A DNA stretch of 50,434 nt, taken from positions 1-50,434 of the forward strand of contig JADFDG010000021.1 in the NCBI GenBank assembly GCA_018262975.1, read 5' to 3'. A program made the position numbers and the translations under genes. The notes under the pieces were generated by a model, which did not search any database, had not been told where the DNA came from, and was given only the letters and a program-made list of their open reading frames with translations. Source of the DNA: Gammaproteobacteria bacterium (lineage in GTDB: Bacteria > Pseudomonadota > Gammaproteobacteria > Pseudomonadales > JADFDG01). Position 1 is the first letter of the stretch, and each line of letters opens with the position of its first letter. Below are positions 19,804 to 29,349 of the stretch, in pieces.

Positions 19804-20535
19804 TTACCGCTCGCCCCGCGACCACGCCGGCGGGTTGTCGGCAGCCAGCACCTGGCGCACGAATGGCAGCGTCAGCCGACGCTGGTGGACCAACGCCTCG
19901 CGGTCGAGTCGCGCCAGCAGTGCGACCAGGTCATCGAGGCGGCGGCTGGCCCTGGCCAGCAGGTAGCGCCCCGCATCGCCCGGCAGTTCGAGCCCGCGCC
20001 GTGCCGCACGGAACGTCAGGATGGCCAGCCGCTCGTCGTCGTCCGGCGTGCGCAGGCCTATGGCCAGGCCGGAACCCAGTCGCGAGCGCAGGTCGGCCAG
20101 GCGGATCGGCAATTGCGCGGGTGGCACCGCGGCGCTGACCGCCAGGCAGGCGCCACGTGCGCGCAGCTGGTTAAAAAGATGGAATATGGCCTCTTCCCAG
20201 CGGGCATCACCGGCGATCATGTCGACATCATCAAGACAAACGACACTCACCGCATCCCCCACCCCGTCCAGGGCCTCGAGCGGCGGCCGGCAGCCCGCCG
20301 CCAGCGGCATCCACAGCACCGGCGCACCGCGCCGGGCCGCGGCATCGGCGACCGCCTCGAGCAGGTGCGAGCGCCCGGAACCGGGCGCCCCCCACAGGTA
20401 GATGAACGATTCGCGCCCGTCGAGCAGGGCCTCGACCGCGGCCAGCGCTTCCGGGTTGCCGTCGGCCAGGAAGTTCTCGAGTGTGTTGCCGTCGCGCAGA
20501 CCGACCGGCAGCGGCAGCTGCCCGCTCATGGTCAT
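19804..20535 (-). CDS. hda: DnaA regulatory inactivator Hda
   Basis: A 243-residue AAA+ protein that, bound to the DNA polymerase clamp, stimulates ATP hydrolysis by DnaA and so limits re-initiation. The N-terminal clamp-binding motif QLPLPV (residues 6-11) is present. WGAPGSGRSHLLEA is the P-loop region and VVCLDDVDMI the Walker B. The DNA-binding domain IV of DnaA is missing, as expected. The start ATG at 20535 overlaps the stop of the upstream DUF2066 gene by 4 bases (ATGA); an internal ATG at 20529 is also possible. The pair DUF2066-hda divergent from purM matches the order in Pseudomonas. Confidence 0.93.
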   Translation of the reverse strand: MTMSGQLPLPVGLRDGNTLENFLADGNPEALAAVEALLDGRESFIYLWGAPGSGRSHLLEAVADAAARRGAPVLWMPLAAGCRPPLEALDGVGDAVSVVCLDDVDMIAGDARWEEAIFHLFNQLRARGACLAVSAAVPPAQLPIRLADLRSRLGSGLAIGLRTPDDDERLAILTFRAARRGLELPGDAGRYLLARASRRLDDLVALLARLDREALVHQRRLTLPFVRQVLAADNPPAWSRGER

Positions 20536-21584
20536 GGCGTGGCCGTGGTCCAGCCGGCCTCGATGACGGTCGTGGTGTCTTCCACCACCGGCTCGCCGCC
20601 CACCGTGAGCCGGCCGTCGGTGGCCATGGCCTGGCGGAAACGCTCGATGCTGCCGGCCAGCGTCAGCATGAAGACCCGTTCGCGCGGACCGACTTCGACC
20701 AGCACGAGGTCCTTGACCAGCGGCAGGCCCGCCAGCCAGCGCTCCAGCGCCGCGTGGTCCTCCAGCGAGCCGATGCCGGCCACGCGCAGGCGTACCGCCT
20801 GCAACTGGTCGGGGCGGGCCACCATCGCGTAGCGGGCACCCAGGCGATCGGCCGCCACCTGCACGAGCTCGCGCAGCGCGGCGCCTTCGTCTGCCCCGGC
20901 CGCCTCGATGCGCTCGGCCACGCCCTCGATGGACAGCACGCCCGCCGCACGATGGCGCCCGCCGTTACCCGTCACCGCGGCGGCCAGCACCGCGCGCGCG
21001 CCGGCCCGGGTCGCGGCATCCGCCACCGCCGGCGGCACCGTCGCCAGCGGCGCGTCTGTCACGGGCACTTCGCCGGCTGCCGGCAGCAACGCCGGCAGTC
21101 CGCGCGCGCCCGCAGCCTCGAGCAGGACGTCGGCGGCCGGCGTACCGAACCCGAGCAGGCTGCGTCCGCCGCCACCCTCGCGCACCACCCACAGATAGAC
21201 CGGCGGACGACTCGCGCCCCACACCGGCGCACCGGCCCGGTTGAGGATGGCGCGCACGCTGGCCGGGTGGAAGGACAGGCGCAGCAACAGCGGCGCGCTG
21301 CCGCCCGGCCGGGGCTGCGACTCGTACTTGAACGAGCCCAGCAAGGCGTCACCCTTGCCCAGTTCCGCCTGCAGCGCCGGCAACGCCAGCACCGAGCGCT
21401 GGCCACTGGCCTTCACCAGCACTTGCCGGAAACCTTCCTGCACGGCCCGCGCCCGCTCGCCCGCGCCCTGCCCGCTCACCGGCACCGCCGCATCGAAGAG
21501 GCCACCGACATCGGCCGCCCGTGCCGCCACCCCGGGCAGGCAAAGACAGAGCAGCAGGGGCGCCAGGCGCAGCAGGGCATTCAT
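20532..21584 (-). CDS. DUF2066 secreted protein
   Basis: A 350-residue protein of unknown function with a clear signal peptide ([21 protein letters not shown], cleavage near ARA-A), so it is periplasmic or envelope-associated. The body fits DUF2066: [16 protein letters not shown] near the N-terminus and [11 protein letters not shown] in the middle. ATG 21584 is chosen because the signal peptide starts there; the upstream open frame only reads through REP repeats. It is coupled to hda by a 4-base overlap and divergent from purM, an arrangement conserved in gammaproteobacteria. Confidence 0.87.
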   Translation of the reverse strand: MNALLRLAPLLLCLCLPGVAARAADVGGLFDAAVPVSGQGAGERARAVQEGFRQVLVKASGQRSVLALPALQAELGKGDALLGSFKYESQPRPGGSAPLLLRLSFHPASVRAILNRAGAPVWGASRPPVYLWVVREGGGGRSLLGFGTPAADVLLEAAGARGLPALLPAAGEVPVTDAPLATVPPAVADAATRAGARAVLAAAVTGNGGRHRAAGVLSIEGVAERIEAAGADEGAALRELVQVAADRLGARYAMVARPDQLQAVRLRVAGIGSLEDHAALERWLAGLPLVKDLVLVEVGPRERVFMLTLAGSIERFRQAMATDGRLTVGGEPVVEDTTTVIEAGWTTATP

Positions 21585-21622
21585 CAGGTGGCCATCCGGC
21601 AACAAAAAAACAGGCGCGTACA

Positions 21623-21646
21623 GTAGCGAGGGGGCACGCCCCCCGA
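21623..21646 (+). repeat. REP-like palindrome, copy 9 (forward)
   Basis: GTAGCGAGGGGGC-ACG-CCCCCCGA variant in the DUF2066/purM divergent region. Confidence 0.8.
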
Positions 21647-21652
21647 CAAGCC

Positions 21653-21676
21653 GTGGCGAGGGCGCCATGCCCCCGA
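21653..21676 (+). repeat. REP-like palindrome, copy 10 (forward)
   Basis: GTGG-headed variant, GTGGCGAGGGCGC-CAT-GCCCCCGA, in direct orientation to copy 9 and separated from it by 6 bases. Confidence 0.78.
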
Positions 21677-21697
21677 CAAGAGACGCCCGTGACAGGC

Positions 21698-21703
21698 TAG
21701 AAT
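21698..21703 (+). promoter_or_regulatory. Possible -10 box of purM
   Basis: TAGAAT, 57 bases before the purM ATG. The only -35-like hexamer upstream is CCGACA at 21673-21678 (19-bp spacer), which overlaps the 3' end of REP copy 10. Confidence 0.4.
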
Positions 21704-21759
21704 ACGCGCCCTCCCGCCGAGCCCTGTCCCGCCGGCCCGACCCACCCGGAAGCCCCGCC

Positions 21760-22812
21760 ATGACCGATACGCGCAAGCCGTCCCTCAGCTACAAGGATGC
21801 CGGAGTCGACATCGATGCCGGCGACGCCCTCGTCGACCGCATCGGGCCGATCGCCAAGCGCACCCGTCGACCGGAAGTGATGGGCGGCCTCGGCGGCTTC
21901 GGCGCACTGTGCGCGATCCCGTCGAAATACCGCGAGCCGATCCTGGTCAGCGGCACCGACGGCGTGGGCACCAAGCTGAAACTGGCCATGGACCTGGCGC
22001 GCCATGACACCATCGGCATCGATCTCGTCGCCATGTGCGTGAATGACCTGCTGGTGTGCGGCGCCGAGCCGCTGTTCTTCCTCGACTACTACGCCACCGG
22101 CAAGCTGAACGTCGAAACCGCCGCCTCGGTGATCAGCGGCATCGGCAAGGGCTGCGAACTGTCGGGCGCCGCGCTGGTGGGCGGCGAGACCGCGGAAATG
22201 CCGGGCATGTACCACGGCGAGGACTATGACCTGGCCGGCTTCTGCGTGGGCGTGGTCGAGAAATCGCAGATCATCGACGGCAAGGACGTGGGCGCCGGCG
22301 ACGTGGTGCTGGGCCTCGCCTCCTCCGGCCCGCACTCCAACGGCTACTCGCTGATCCGCAAGATCATCGAGGTGTCGAAAGCCGATCTCACGCAGGAAGT
22401 CGACGGTCGCCCGCTGGCCGACGCGCTGATGGAACCGACGCGCATCTACGTGAAGCAGATCCTCAAGCTCGGCACCCAGGTGAAGATCCACGCCATGGCG
22501 CACATCACCGGCGGCGGCATCACCGAGAACCTGCCGCGGGTGCTGCCGCCGCACTACCGCGCGGTCATCGACACCAGTGCCTGGCGACGCCCGGGAGTGT
22601 TCAGCTGGCTGCAGGAAGCCGGCGGCGTGGACGCGCGCGAAATGTTCCGCACCTTCAACTGCGGCATCGGCATGTGCGTGGTGGTGGCCAAGGAAGACGC
22701 CGAACGCGCGAAGGCACTGCTGGAAGCGGAAGGCGAGACGGTGAGCGTGATCGGCCGAATCGAACCGGGCGACCTCGAGGAAGCGTACGTCGAGCTGACC
22801 GGGATCGCGTGA
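21760..22812 (+). CDS. purM: Phosphoribosylformylglycinamidine cyclo-ligase (AIR synthase)
   Basis: A 350-residue cytoplasmic enzyme of purine synthesis that closes the imidazole ring of FGAM with ATP to give AIR. Typical motifs are [19 protein letters not shown] at the start, [57 protein letters not shown] and [16 protein letters not shown]. Length is as in E. coli. ATG 21760 begins the conserved N-terminus. The purN start overlaps its TGA, so both are translated as a coupled pair. Confidence 0.97.
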   Translation: MTDTRKPSLSYKDAGVDIDAGDALVDRIGPIAKRTRRPEVMGGLGGFGALCAIPSKYREPILVSGTDGVGTKLKLAMDLARHDTIGIDLVAMCVNDLLVCGAEPLFFLDYYATGKLNVETAASVISGIGKGCELSGAALVGGETAEMPGMYHGEDYDLAGFCVGVVEKSQIIDGKDVGAGDVVLGLASSGPHSNGYSLIRKIIEVSKADLTQEVDGRPLADALMEPTRIYVKQILKLGTQVKIHAMAHITGGGITENLPRVLPPHYRAVIDTSAWRRPGVFSWLQEAGGVDAREMFRTFNCGIGMCVVVAKEDAERAKALLEAEGETVSVIGRIEPGDLEEAYVELTGIA

Positions 22813-23459
22813 TGGCGCAACCGTTCCGCCTGGTGGTGCTGATCTCCGGCAGCGGCAGCAACCTGCAGGCCTTCATCGACCGCGTCGCCGACGGCTCGCT
22901 GCCGGCCACGATCGCGGCGGTGATCAGCAACAAGGCGGACGCCTTCGGCCTGGAGCGCGCGCGTCGCGCCGGCATTCCCGTCGACGTGGTCAGCCACCGC
23001 GAGTACGCCAGCCGCGAGGACTTCGATCGCGCGCTGGCCGCGCGCATCGACGCGCACCGCCCGGATCTCGTGGTCCTGGCCGGCTTCATGCGTATCCTCA
23101 CGCCGGCGTTCGTGCACCACTACGCCGGCCGCCTGATCAACATCCACCCGTCGCTGCTGCCGAAATTCACCGGCATGGACACCCACGCGCGCGCCATCGC
23201 CGCCGGCGAGAAGGAGCACGGCTGCAGCGTGCACTTCGTCACCGAGGAACTGGACGGCGGGCCGGTGGTCGCACAGGCAAGGGTGCCGGTGTTGCCGGAT
23301 GACACGCCCGACTCGCTGCGCGAACGCGTGCAGCGCGCCGAGCACCGCCTGTACCCGGAGGTCGCCGGCTGGCTGGCCACCGGCCGACTGGTGCTCACCG
23401 CCGACGGTCCGCGGCTGGACGGACGCCCGGCACTGGCTGCGCACGACAACGTGCACTGA
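22812..23459 (+). CDS. purN: Phosphoribosylglycinamide formyltransferase
   Basis: A 215-residue enzyme that transfers the formyl group of 10-formyltetrahydrofolate to GAR in purine synthesis. LVVLISGSGSNLQAFID is the phosphate-binding N-terminus, AGFMRILTPAFV the folate region and NIHPSLLPKFTGMDTH contains the catalytic Asn-His pair. EELDGGPVVAQA supplies the catalytic Asp. Its ATG overlaps the purM stop by 1 base. The DUF3108 gene follows after 20 bases, as in other gammaproteobacteria. Confidence 0.96.
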   Translation: MAQPFRLVVLISGSGSNLQAFIDRVADGSLPATIAAVISNKADAFGLERARRAGIPVDVVSHREYASREDFDRALAARIDAHRPDLVVLAGFMRILTPAFVHHYAGRLINIHPSLLPKFTGMDTHARAIAAGEKEHGCSVHFVTEELDGGPVVAQARVPVLPDDTPDSLRERVQRAEHRLYPEVAGWLATGRLVLTADGPRLDGRPALAAHDNVH

Positions 23460-23479
23460 TGACGCACTGACGAGGCTCC

Positions 23480-24202
23480 ATGAAAAAGACTCTTGCCCTG
23501 CTTGCCGTCCTGTTGGCGCTACCGCTCGCCGCCGGCGCCGCCCAGCCGCTGGCGACGCTGACGCCGTTCAGCGCCAGTTACGAAGTGCGCCTGAACAACC
23601 TGCCGTTCAAGGCCGATGCCCGCCAGAGCCTCGCCGCACTGGGCAACGGCCGCTGGCGACTGGAGCTCAAGGTCGAGTCCTTCCTGCTCGATACCGTCGA
23701 GTGGGCAGAGTTCCGCTGGGACGGCAACAACTGCCGCACCATGCCCGAGCGCTACAGCTACGTGCGCAAGGGCATCGGCAAGAACCGCAAGCTGGACATG
23801 CGCTTCGACCCGGCCACGCGGCAGGTAACGCGCACGGACCTGAAGTCCACTTCCACCTTTGCCTACACCGCGGAGACCGAGGATCGCCTCAGCCACACGC
23901 TGGCACTGGCCTGCCGCATCGCGCGCGGCGCGCGCGGCACGGTCGGCATCGACGTGGCCTGGGACCGCGACGTGCGCCACTTCGACTACAAGGTGGCGAG
24001 CAGCGAGGAAAACGTGAAGACGCCCTACGGCACGTTCCGCGCCCTGCGCATGGAGCGCCTGCGCGCCGACAGCGATCGCGTGACCACCTCGTGGATCGCG
24101 CCGTCCGCCGGCTGGCAGTCGGTACAGATGCAGCACACCGAGGGCGACGGCCGCCTGTTCCAGCTGCGCCTGCTGGACATCGACAATGGTGCCGCGCGCT
24201 AG
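23480..24202 (+). CDS. DUF3108 periplasmic protein (first of two)
   Basis: A 240-residue protein with a signal peptide (MKKTLALLAVLLALPLAAGAA). The body fits DUF3108: FSASYEVRLNNLPFKADARQ near the start, RYSYVRKGIGKNRKLDMRFD in the middle and VKTPYGTFRALRMERLR near the end. The family is predicted to form a beta-rich fold in the periplasm and its function is unknown. A DUF3108 gene next to purN is conserved in gammaproteobacteria. Here it is followed by a second, diverged copy that overlaps it by 17 bases. Confidence 0.83.
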   Translation: MKKTLALLAVLLALPLAAGAAQPLATLTPFSASYEVRLNNLPFKADARQSLAALGNGRWRLELKVESFLLDTVEWAEFRWDGNNCRTMPERYSYVRKGIGKNRKLDMRFDPATRQVTRTDLKSTSTFAYTAETEDRLSHTLALACRIARGARGTVGIDVAWDRDVRHFDYKVASSEENVKTPYGTFRALRMERLRADSDRVTTSWIAPSAGWQSVQMQHTEGDGRLFQLRLLDIDNGAAR

Positions 24203-24941
24203 CAACCGGTTCTCAACGGCGCGCACCGTCCGCTGGTGCGCGGCACTCTGGCTGTTCGCCAGCGTGGCGGTGGCGGACGTGGCGCCGCGCCCCTACCAGG
24301 CAAGCTACGCGGCAACCCTCAACGGCATGCCGCTGGGCTTCGACGTGCACCTGACGCTGGCGGGCGCCGGACAGGACACCTGGGAGCTCGCGGTGGCGGC
24401 CGGCTCGAACATGCTGCACTACCGCGAGTCCAGCCGCTTCCGCTGGCAGGCCTGCCAGGCCACGCCGCTCGCCTATCGCTACGAGTTCCGCGGCTTCGGC
24501 ATCGACCGCAAGCTGTGGCTGGACTTCGACCACGCGCGCCGCGTCGCCAGCGGCGAATCGCGCCGCGGGGCTGTCAGTTACGCATTTCCCGCCGACGCCA
24601 CCGACGAAGTCAGCCTGTCGTATGCCGCGCGCTGCCAGCTGGTCGGCGGCCAGTCGCAGGTGGGTTTCAACGTGGCCACCACCACCGGCATGAAGCGCTT
24701 CGATTACCGCATCGACGGCCGTGAAACCATCAGGACGCCCTATGGCCGCCTGGATACGCTGCGCATCGTGCGCGTACGCGACAAGGGCGACAAGCGCCGC
24801 AGCGTGCTGTGGGTGGCGCCGGCACTGGACCACATCATGGTGAAGATGGAGCACGTCGAAAAACTCGGCGTGCGCGGCGGCATCAGCCTGAAGACCCTCA
24901 CCGGCATCACGCCGGCGACCGTGGCGCCGGCGATCCGCTGA
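24186..24941 (+). CDS. DUF3108 periplasmic protein (second of two)
   Basis: A 251-residue paralogue of the preceding gene. It has an N-terminal hydrophobic segment (about 16-30, WCAALWLFASVAVA) after a basic stretch, then YQASYAATLNGMPLGFDVH, YRYEFRGFGIDRKLWLDFD and IRTPYGRLDTLRIVRVR, each aligning with a motif in the first copy. The ATG lies inside the end of the first gene (17-base overlap), which suggests coupled translation after a tandem duplication. The function is unknown. Confidence 0.82.
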   Translation: MVPRASNRFSTARTVRWCAALWLFASVAVADVAPRPYQASYAATLNGMPLGFDVHLTLAGAGQDTWELAVAAGSNMLHYRESSRFRWQACQATPLAYRYEFRGFGIDRKLWLDFDHARRVASGESRRGAVSYAFPADATDEVSLSYAARCQLVGGQSQVGFNVATTTGMKRFDYRIDGRETIRTPYGRLDTLRIVRVRDKGDKRRSVLWVAPALDHIMVKMEHVEKLGVRGGISLKTLTGITPATVAPAIR

Positions 24942-24951
24942 ACGCGCGCGC

Positions 24952-25524
24952 TCAGGCGCGCGGCAGGGTGACGCCGCGCTGGCCCTGGTACTTGCCACCG
25001 CGATCGCGGTAGCTGGTGGCGCACACGTCGTCCGGGGTCGATTCCAGGAACAGCATCTGCGCCACGCCCTCGTTGGCGTAGATCTTGGCCGGCAGCGTGG
25101 TGGTGTTGGAGAACTCCAGCGTGACGTGGCCCTCCCATTCCGGTTCCAGCGGCGTCACGTTGACGATGATGCCGCAGCGCGCGTACGTGGACTTGCCCAG
25201 GCAGATGGTCAGCACGTTGCGCGGGATGCGGAAGTACTCGACGGTGCGCGCCAGCGCGAACGAGTTGGGCGGGATGATGCACACGTCGCCCTTGATGTCG
25301 ACGAAGCTGCGCGGATCGAAGTTCTTCGGGTCGACGGTGGCCGAGTAGGTGTTGGTGAACACCTTGAACTCGTCGGCGCAGCGCACGTCGTAGCCGTAAC
25401 TGGATACCCCGTACGAGATCAGCTTGTGGCCGTGCGAGTCACGCACCTGCTGCGCCTCGAACGGCTCGATCATGCCGTGTTCCTTCGCCATGCGGGTGAT
25501 CCAGCGATCCGACTTGATGGCCAT
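24952..25524 (-). CDS. dcd: dCTP deaminase
   Basis: A 190-residue homotrimeric enzyme converting dCTP to dUTP, the main dUMP source in gammaproteobacteria. MAIKSDRWI begins the protein. [68 protein letters not shown] (with the catalytic Glu) and [13 protein letters not shown] are all standard. Length is about that of E. coli Dcd. GGAGGA stands before ATG 25524. It is convergent with the DUF3108 gene and divergent from the UbiB-like gene. Confidence 0.97.
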   Translation of the reverse strand: MAIKSDRWITRMAKEHGMIEPFEAQQVRDSHGHKLISYGVSSYGYDVRCADEFKVFTNTYSATVDPKNFDPRSFVDIKGDVCIIPPNSFALARTVEYFRIPRNVLTICLGKSTYARCGIIVNVTPLEPEWEGHVTLEFSNTTTLPAKIYANEGVAQMLFLESTPDDVCATSYRDRGGKYQGQRGVTLPRA

Positions 25525-25676
25525 TGCAGCGTGCTCCTCCTGGGTCCGGTCTGCCCCCCGGGTCCACCCGGGCAGGCAACAGCCGGCCATGATACACGCG
25601 CCGCTCAGGCCAGTCCCCCCGCCGGGGCCCGGTGCTATGCTCCGGCCGGATTGCGATACCAGCCCCGGAGCCCTCG

Positions 25677-27350
25677 ATGAGCCTGATGCACACCGGCAAG
25701 GACCTGCGCCGCCTGAACGAGATCGGCGGCGTCCTGTGGAAGTACGGTTTCCATGACCTGGTCGAGCGCATGGACCTGCATTCCTCGCCGGACAACCCGC
25801 GCCTGTTCCGCTTCCGCATACCGAAGGAAATCGCCGCCCTGTCGACCGCCGAGCGGCTGCGCCGGGCGCTGGAGGAAATGGGCCCGACCTTCGTCAAGCT
25901 GGGACAGATCCTCGCCACCCGCGTCGACCTGTTCCCCCAGGACATCATCCACGAACTGGAGAAACTGCAGGACCGCGTGCCGGCAGTGCCGTTCGCCGAC
26001 CTGAAACCGCAGATCGAGAAGGCGCTCGGCAAGCCGGTGGACCAGGTGTTCAGCAGCATCACCGAGGCGCCGCTGGGCTCGGCGTCGATGGCCCAGGTGC
26101 ACCGCGCACGCACGCGCCGCGGCGAGGAAGTGGTGCTGAAGGTGCAGCGCCCGGGCATCCGCGGCACCATCGAGACCGACCTGCGATTGATGGAGTATTT
26201 CGCCCGCCTGCTGCACAGCCAGGTGGTGGAGACGCGCCGCTACCGGCCGGTGGAACTGGTCGACGAGTTCCGCCGCTCGCTGCTGCGCGAACTGGACTTC
26301 ACCCAGGAAGCGAAGAACGCCGAGCGTATCGCGGACAACCTGAAGTCACTGGAGTTCGTGAAGATCCCGCGCGTGTACAAGGAGTACAGCAGCACCACGC
26401 TGAACGTGCAGGAATTCGTCGACGGCATTTCCGCCAAGGACCTCAAGGCGGTGGACCGCGCGGGCCTCAACCGCAAGCTGCTGGCCAGCCGCGGCTGCAA
26501 GGTGGTGTGGAAGTCGATCTTCGAGGACGGCTTTTTCCATGCCGATCCGCACCCGGGCAACATCATCCTGCTGCCGGGCAACCGCATCTGCCTGATCGAC
26601 TTCGGCATGGTGGGCCGGCTGTCGGCGCAGCGCCGCGAGCAGCTGGTGCGCATCATCAAGGGCACGGTGATGCAGGACGTCAACCTGGCGGTGGGCGTGC
26701 TCATCGAGTGGGCCGAGGGCGTCGAGATCAACGTGCCGCTGCTGGTGTCGGATTGCGAGGACCTGCTGGCCAACTACTACGGCCTGAAGATCTCCGAGAT
26801 CGACATCGGCCGCATGCTGCTCGACGTCATCGCCGTGGTGCAGCGCCACGACCTGCAGTTCCCCTCGGACATCGCCCTGATGTCCAAGGCGGTGCTGACG
26901 CTGGAAGGTTTTGGTCGCGGCCTCGACCCGGACATCGACCTGATCGCCGAGGCCGAGCCGCTGCTGCTCAAGGCCTTCCGCGACCGCTACAACCCGGTGA
27001 AGCTGGCGAAGAAACTCGGCAACACGGCGCTGCGGCTGGTGGACAAGGTCTACGAGGACCCGGGCGCCAGCGTGACGATGCCGCGTGGCGGACGCGCGCC
27101 GCAGGTAACGCCGCGACAGATGAGCGGTTACGTGACGCGCCTGGAGAAAGCGCAGCACCGCAACGTGATCGGCACCGTGATCGGCGGGCTGTCGATCAGC
27201 TCGGCGATCCTGCTGGTGACCGACGCCGGCCCGCAGATCTGGGGCATCAACCTGCTGCACGTGCTGGGTGTGTTCGGCCTGGTGGGCGTGTGGACCGGCA
27301 TCTGGTGGCTGTTCATGTCCATGTGGCAATCCGCCAAGGATCGCCTGTAG
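25677..27350 (+). CDS. UbiB/ABC1-family atypical kinase-like ATPase
   Basis: A 557-residue membrane-anchored protein of the UbiB family, which assists ubiquinone synthesis. It has the family KxGQ motif ([20 protein letters not shown]), the Ala-rich loop region [14 protein letters not shown] in place of a P-loop, an invariant Lys in VVLKVQRPG, the catalytic loop [11 protein letters not shown] and IDFGMVG. Two hydrophobic helices close the protein. It is not next to ubiE or ubiJ, so it may be a paralogue rather than the main UbiB. GGAG precedes ATG 25677. The gene ends DRL-stop, and that TAG is the head of a REP-like repeat. Confidence 0.88.
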   Translation: MSLMHTGKDLRRLNEIGGVLWKYGFHDLVERMDLHSSPDNPRLFRFRIPKEIAALSTAERLRRALEEMGPTFVKLGQILATRVDLFPQDIIHELEKLQDRVPAVPFADLKPQIEKALGKPVDQVFSSITEAPLGSASMAQVHRARTRRGEEVVLKVQRPGIRGTIETDLRLMEYFARLLHSQVVETRRYRPVELVDEFRRSLLRELDFTQEAKNAERIADNLKSLEFVKIPRVYKEYSSTTLNVQEFVDGISAKDLKAVDRAGLNRKLLASRGCKVVWKSIFEDGFFHADPHPGNIILLPGNRICLIDFGMVGRLSAQRREQLVRIIKGTVMQDVNLAVGVLIEWAEGVEINVPLLVSDCEDLLANYYGLKISEIDIGRMLLDVIAVVQRHDLQFPSDIALMSKAVLTLEGFGRGLDPDIDLIAEAEPLLLKAFRDRYNPVKLAKKLGNTALRLVDKVYEDPGASVTMPRGGRAPQVTPRQMSGYVTRLEKAQHRNVIGTVIGGLSISSAILLVTDAGPQIWGINLLHVLGVFGLVGVWTGIWWLFMSMWQSAKDRL

Positions 27351-27370
27351 CGAGGGGGCAATGCCCCCGA
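27347..27370 (+). repeat. REP-like palindrome, copy 11 (forward)
   Basis: GTAGCGAGGGGGC-AAT-GCCCCCGA. The TAG of its head is the stop codon of the UbiB-like gene (27348-27350). The linker CCGCTCTTTG follows. Confidence 0.87.
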
Positions 27371-27379
27371 CCGCTCTTT

Positions 27380-27403
27380 GCAGAGAGGGGGCCATGCCCC
27401 CGA
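27380..27403 (+). repeat. REP-like palindrome, copy 12 (forward)
   Basis: GCAG-headed copy in direct orientation to copy 11, ending 22 bases before the Na/Pi cotransporter ATG. Confidence 0.85.
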
Positions 27404-27425
27404 CTTGACCTCCAGGGAGCCCGCC

Positions 27426-28379
27426 ATGAGTGACTTCCAGATCCTGATCGCCGTGCTGGCCGCGGTAGTGCTTTTCCTCCACGCCCTGCAGAGTCTCAGC
27501 CACGAACTGCAGAAGCTCGGCCGCGACCGCCTGCGCGCGTGGCTGACCGGGCTGACCCGCCACCGCTGGCAAGGTCTGGCGGTCGGCACCGCGGCCACCG
27601 CGCTGGTGCAATCGAGCAGTGCCGTGACGGCGATGACAGTCGCACTGGTCGATGCCGGCGTGCTGACCTTCCGCGGCAGCCTCGCCATCATGCTCGGCGC
27701 CAACATCGGCACCACCGCCACGGCATGGCTGGTGTCATTCAAGCTGACCGGCATCGGCCCGCTGTTCATCGTGCTGGGCACGTTGATGACGCTGATGCCG
27801 CTGCGCATGCGGGTGATCGGCAAGAGCGTGTTCTATTTCGGCTTCATTTTCTTCGCGCTGGACCTCATCTCCGGCGCACTGGCGCCGCTGCGCGAAGATC
27901 CGCGGCTGGTCGACGCGCTGGCACTGGCCGGCGATCCGGTCGTTGCCGTGACCGCAGGCATCATCGCCACTGCACTGCTGCAGTCGAGCAGCGTGGTGAC
28001 CGGGCTGGCGATCCTGCTGGTGCAACAAGGTTCGCTGGAGATGCATGCGGCGGTGGGTATCGTGCTGGGCGCCAACGTCGGCACCACCGCGACGGCGCTG
28101 CTCGCCAGCCTGCCCATGCAGCCGGCGGCCAAGCGCGCGGCGATGGCCAACCTGCTGTTCAACGCCACCGGCGTTTTGCTTGCGCTGCCGTTTGTCACGT
28201 TGATCGGCGACTGGGTGGGCGCGCAGACCAGCAGTGCGGACATGGCTGTCGCGCTGGCACACCTGCTGTTCAACGTGGGCATCGCTGCGCTGTTCCTGCC
28301 GCTGCTGACGCCGGTGGCCCGCTGGCTGATACCGGCGTCGGCCAGCGAGCGGCACGGGAACAGCAGCGAACCGCTGTAG
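27426..28379 (+). CDS. Na/Pi-cotransporter-like membrane protein
   Basis: A 317-residue integral membrane protein of the PF02690 family. It has the family's inverted repeat: ALVQSSSAVTAMTVALVDAGVL in the first half and ALLQSSSVVTGLAILLVQQGSL in the second, each followed by a GANIGTTATA or GANVGTTATA motif. About eight to nine hydrophobic segments are present and there is no C-terminal PhoU domain, as in the short forms. It probably takes up phosphate with sodium, but the substrate is not certain. ATG 27426 is preferred since the upstream frame reads through a REP element. Its TAG stop comes from the next REP. Confidence 0.87.
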   Translation: MSDFQILIAVLAAVVLFLHALQSLSHELQKLGRDRLRAWLTGLTRHRWQGLAVGTAATALVQSSSAVTAMTVALVDAGVLTFRGSLAIMLGANIGTTATAWLVSFKLTGIGPLFIVLGTLMTLMPLRMRVIGKSVFYFGFIFFALDLISGALAPLREDPRLVDALALAGDPVVAVTAGIIATALLQSSSVVTGLAILLVQQGSLEMHAAVGIVLGANVGTTATALLASLPMQPAAKRAAMANLLFNATGVLLALPFVTLIGDWVGAQTSSADMAVALAHLLFNVGIAALFLPLLTPVARWLIPASASERHGNSSEPL

Positions 28380-28403
28380 CGAGGGGGCCAGCCCCCTCGC
28401 TAC
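28376..28403. repeat. REP-like palindrome, copy 13 (symmetric), likely bidirectional terminator
   Basis: Left arm GTAGCGAGGGGGC and right arm GCCCCCTCGCTAC pair over 13 bp around a 2-base centre, with a GTAG head on both strands. It lies between two convergent genes, and the left TAG is the stop codon of the Na/Pi gene (28377-28379). Confidence 0.88.
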
Positions 28404-28411
28404 ATGCCAGG

Positions 28412-29311
28412 TCAGCTCTCGCGGGTCATGGCGAGGGCAGTGTCGCGGTCGACGCGCTCCATGCCCAGTGGTTTCACCACCGCGGGATTCTTCGCCAGGT
28501 GCTTGTCCAGCCGCGCCAGCCACGCCTTGCGATAACGGTAGAACGGGATGGTCGGGTACAGGTGATGCATCAGGTGGTAGTTCTGGTACACCAGCAGCGG
28601 TGACAGCAGCCATTCCCAACCCTTGCGGATGGTGGTGGCCTGGTAGGGGTCCTGCTTGTCGGTGACTTCGTGCGGCCAGTGCGGCAGGTACATGAAGGTC
28701 GCGCAGATCATCCACGCCATGAAGCGCGCCGGGATGAACCACAGGAACAGCATTTCCCACGGGAAGTACCAGGCCAGCGCGACGATCGCCACCAGCGGCA
28801 CCCACAGGTCGTACTCGATGCGCGCGTAGTTGCTCTTCTGGATGTCGTCCTTGTGTGCGCGGTAGTAGGCGCTGTACGAAAAGTCCCACCAGAACCAGCT
28901 CCACAGCGCGCCCTTGATGCTGTGGCCGTGCGCATGGTCGGGATCCATCACCGGGTCGTTGAGGTGCTTGTGGTGCTGCATGTGCATCACGCGCAGCGCA
29001 TGGCCGGTGGACAGCGGCACCGCCGGCTGCACGGTAATGAACAGCAGCAGTTCATTCAACCAGCCGATGCGCGACATCGAGCGGTGCATGCCGTCGTGCG
29101 ACGGCGTGAACAAACCGTAGAAGGCGATGCAGTTGATCACGCAGCCGGCCCACATCGGCAGCTGGTCGGTGAGCACCCCGTACCACGAGAAACCGATGGC
29201 CGCGTGGCAGGCGAGCATCAGCAGGACGGTCGGCCAGGCCACCAGCGGCTTGGCGCGCAGCGTCTGGAAATAAGCCTCATTGTTGATGAGGCTTTCACGG
29301 TGCTTGGACAT
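28412..29311 (-). CDS. Fatty acid desaturase family protein
   Basis: A 299-residue membrane di-iron enzyme of the fatty acid desaturase/hydroxylase family. The three histidine boxes are present: SHDGMH (71-76), HMQHHKH (110-116) and HLMHHLYP in the last third. Hydrophobic segments lie at about 23-45, 52-70, 85-100 and 168-200. The substrate is unknown; phospholipid acyl chains or carotenoid-type substrates are both possible. The ATG is 38 bases after the Mrp gene stop, so it may be the second gene of a unit, although its ribosome binding site is weak. It is convergent with the Na/Pi gene across a REP palindrome. Confidence 0.88.
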   Translation of the reverse strand: MSKHRESLINNEAYFQTLRAKPLVAWPTVLLMLACHAAIGFSWYGVLTDQLPMWAGCVINCIAFYGLFTPSHDGMHRSMSRIGWLNELLLFITVQPAVPLSTGHALRVMHMQHHKHLNDPVMDPDHAHGHSIKGALWSWFWWDFSYSAYYRAHKDDIQKSNYARIEYDLWVPLVAIVALAWYFPWEMLFLWFIPARFMAWMICATFMYLPHWPHEVTDKQDPYQATTIRKGWEWLLSPLLVYQNYHLMHHLYPTIPFYRYRKAWLARLDKHLAKNPAVVKPLGMERVDRDTALAMTRES

Positions 29312-29349
29312 AGGCGTAATGACTCCCGGTTCAGGGCGCCATTACAGAC

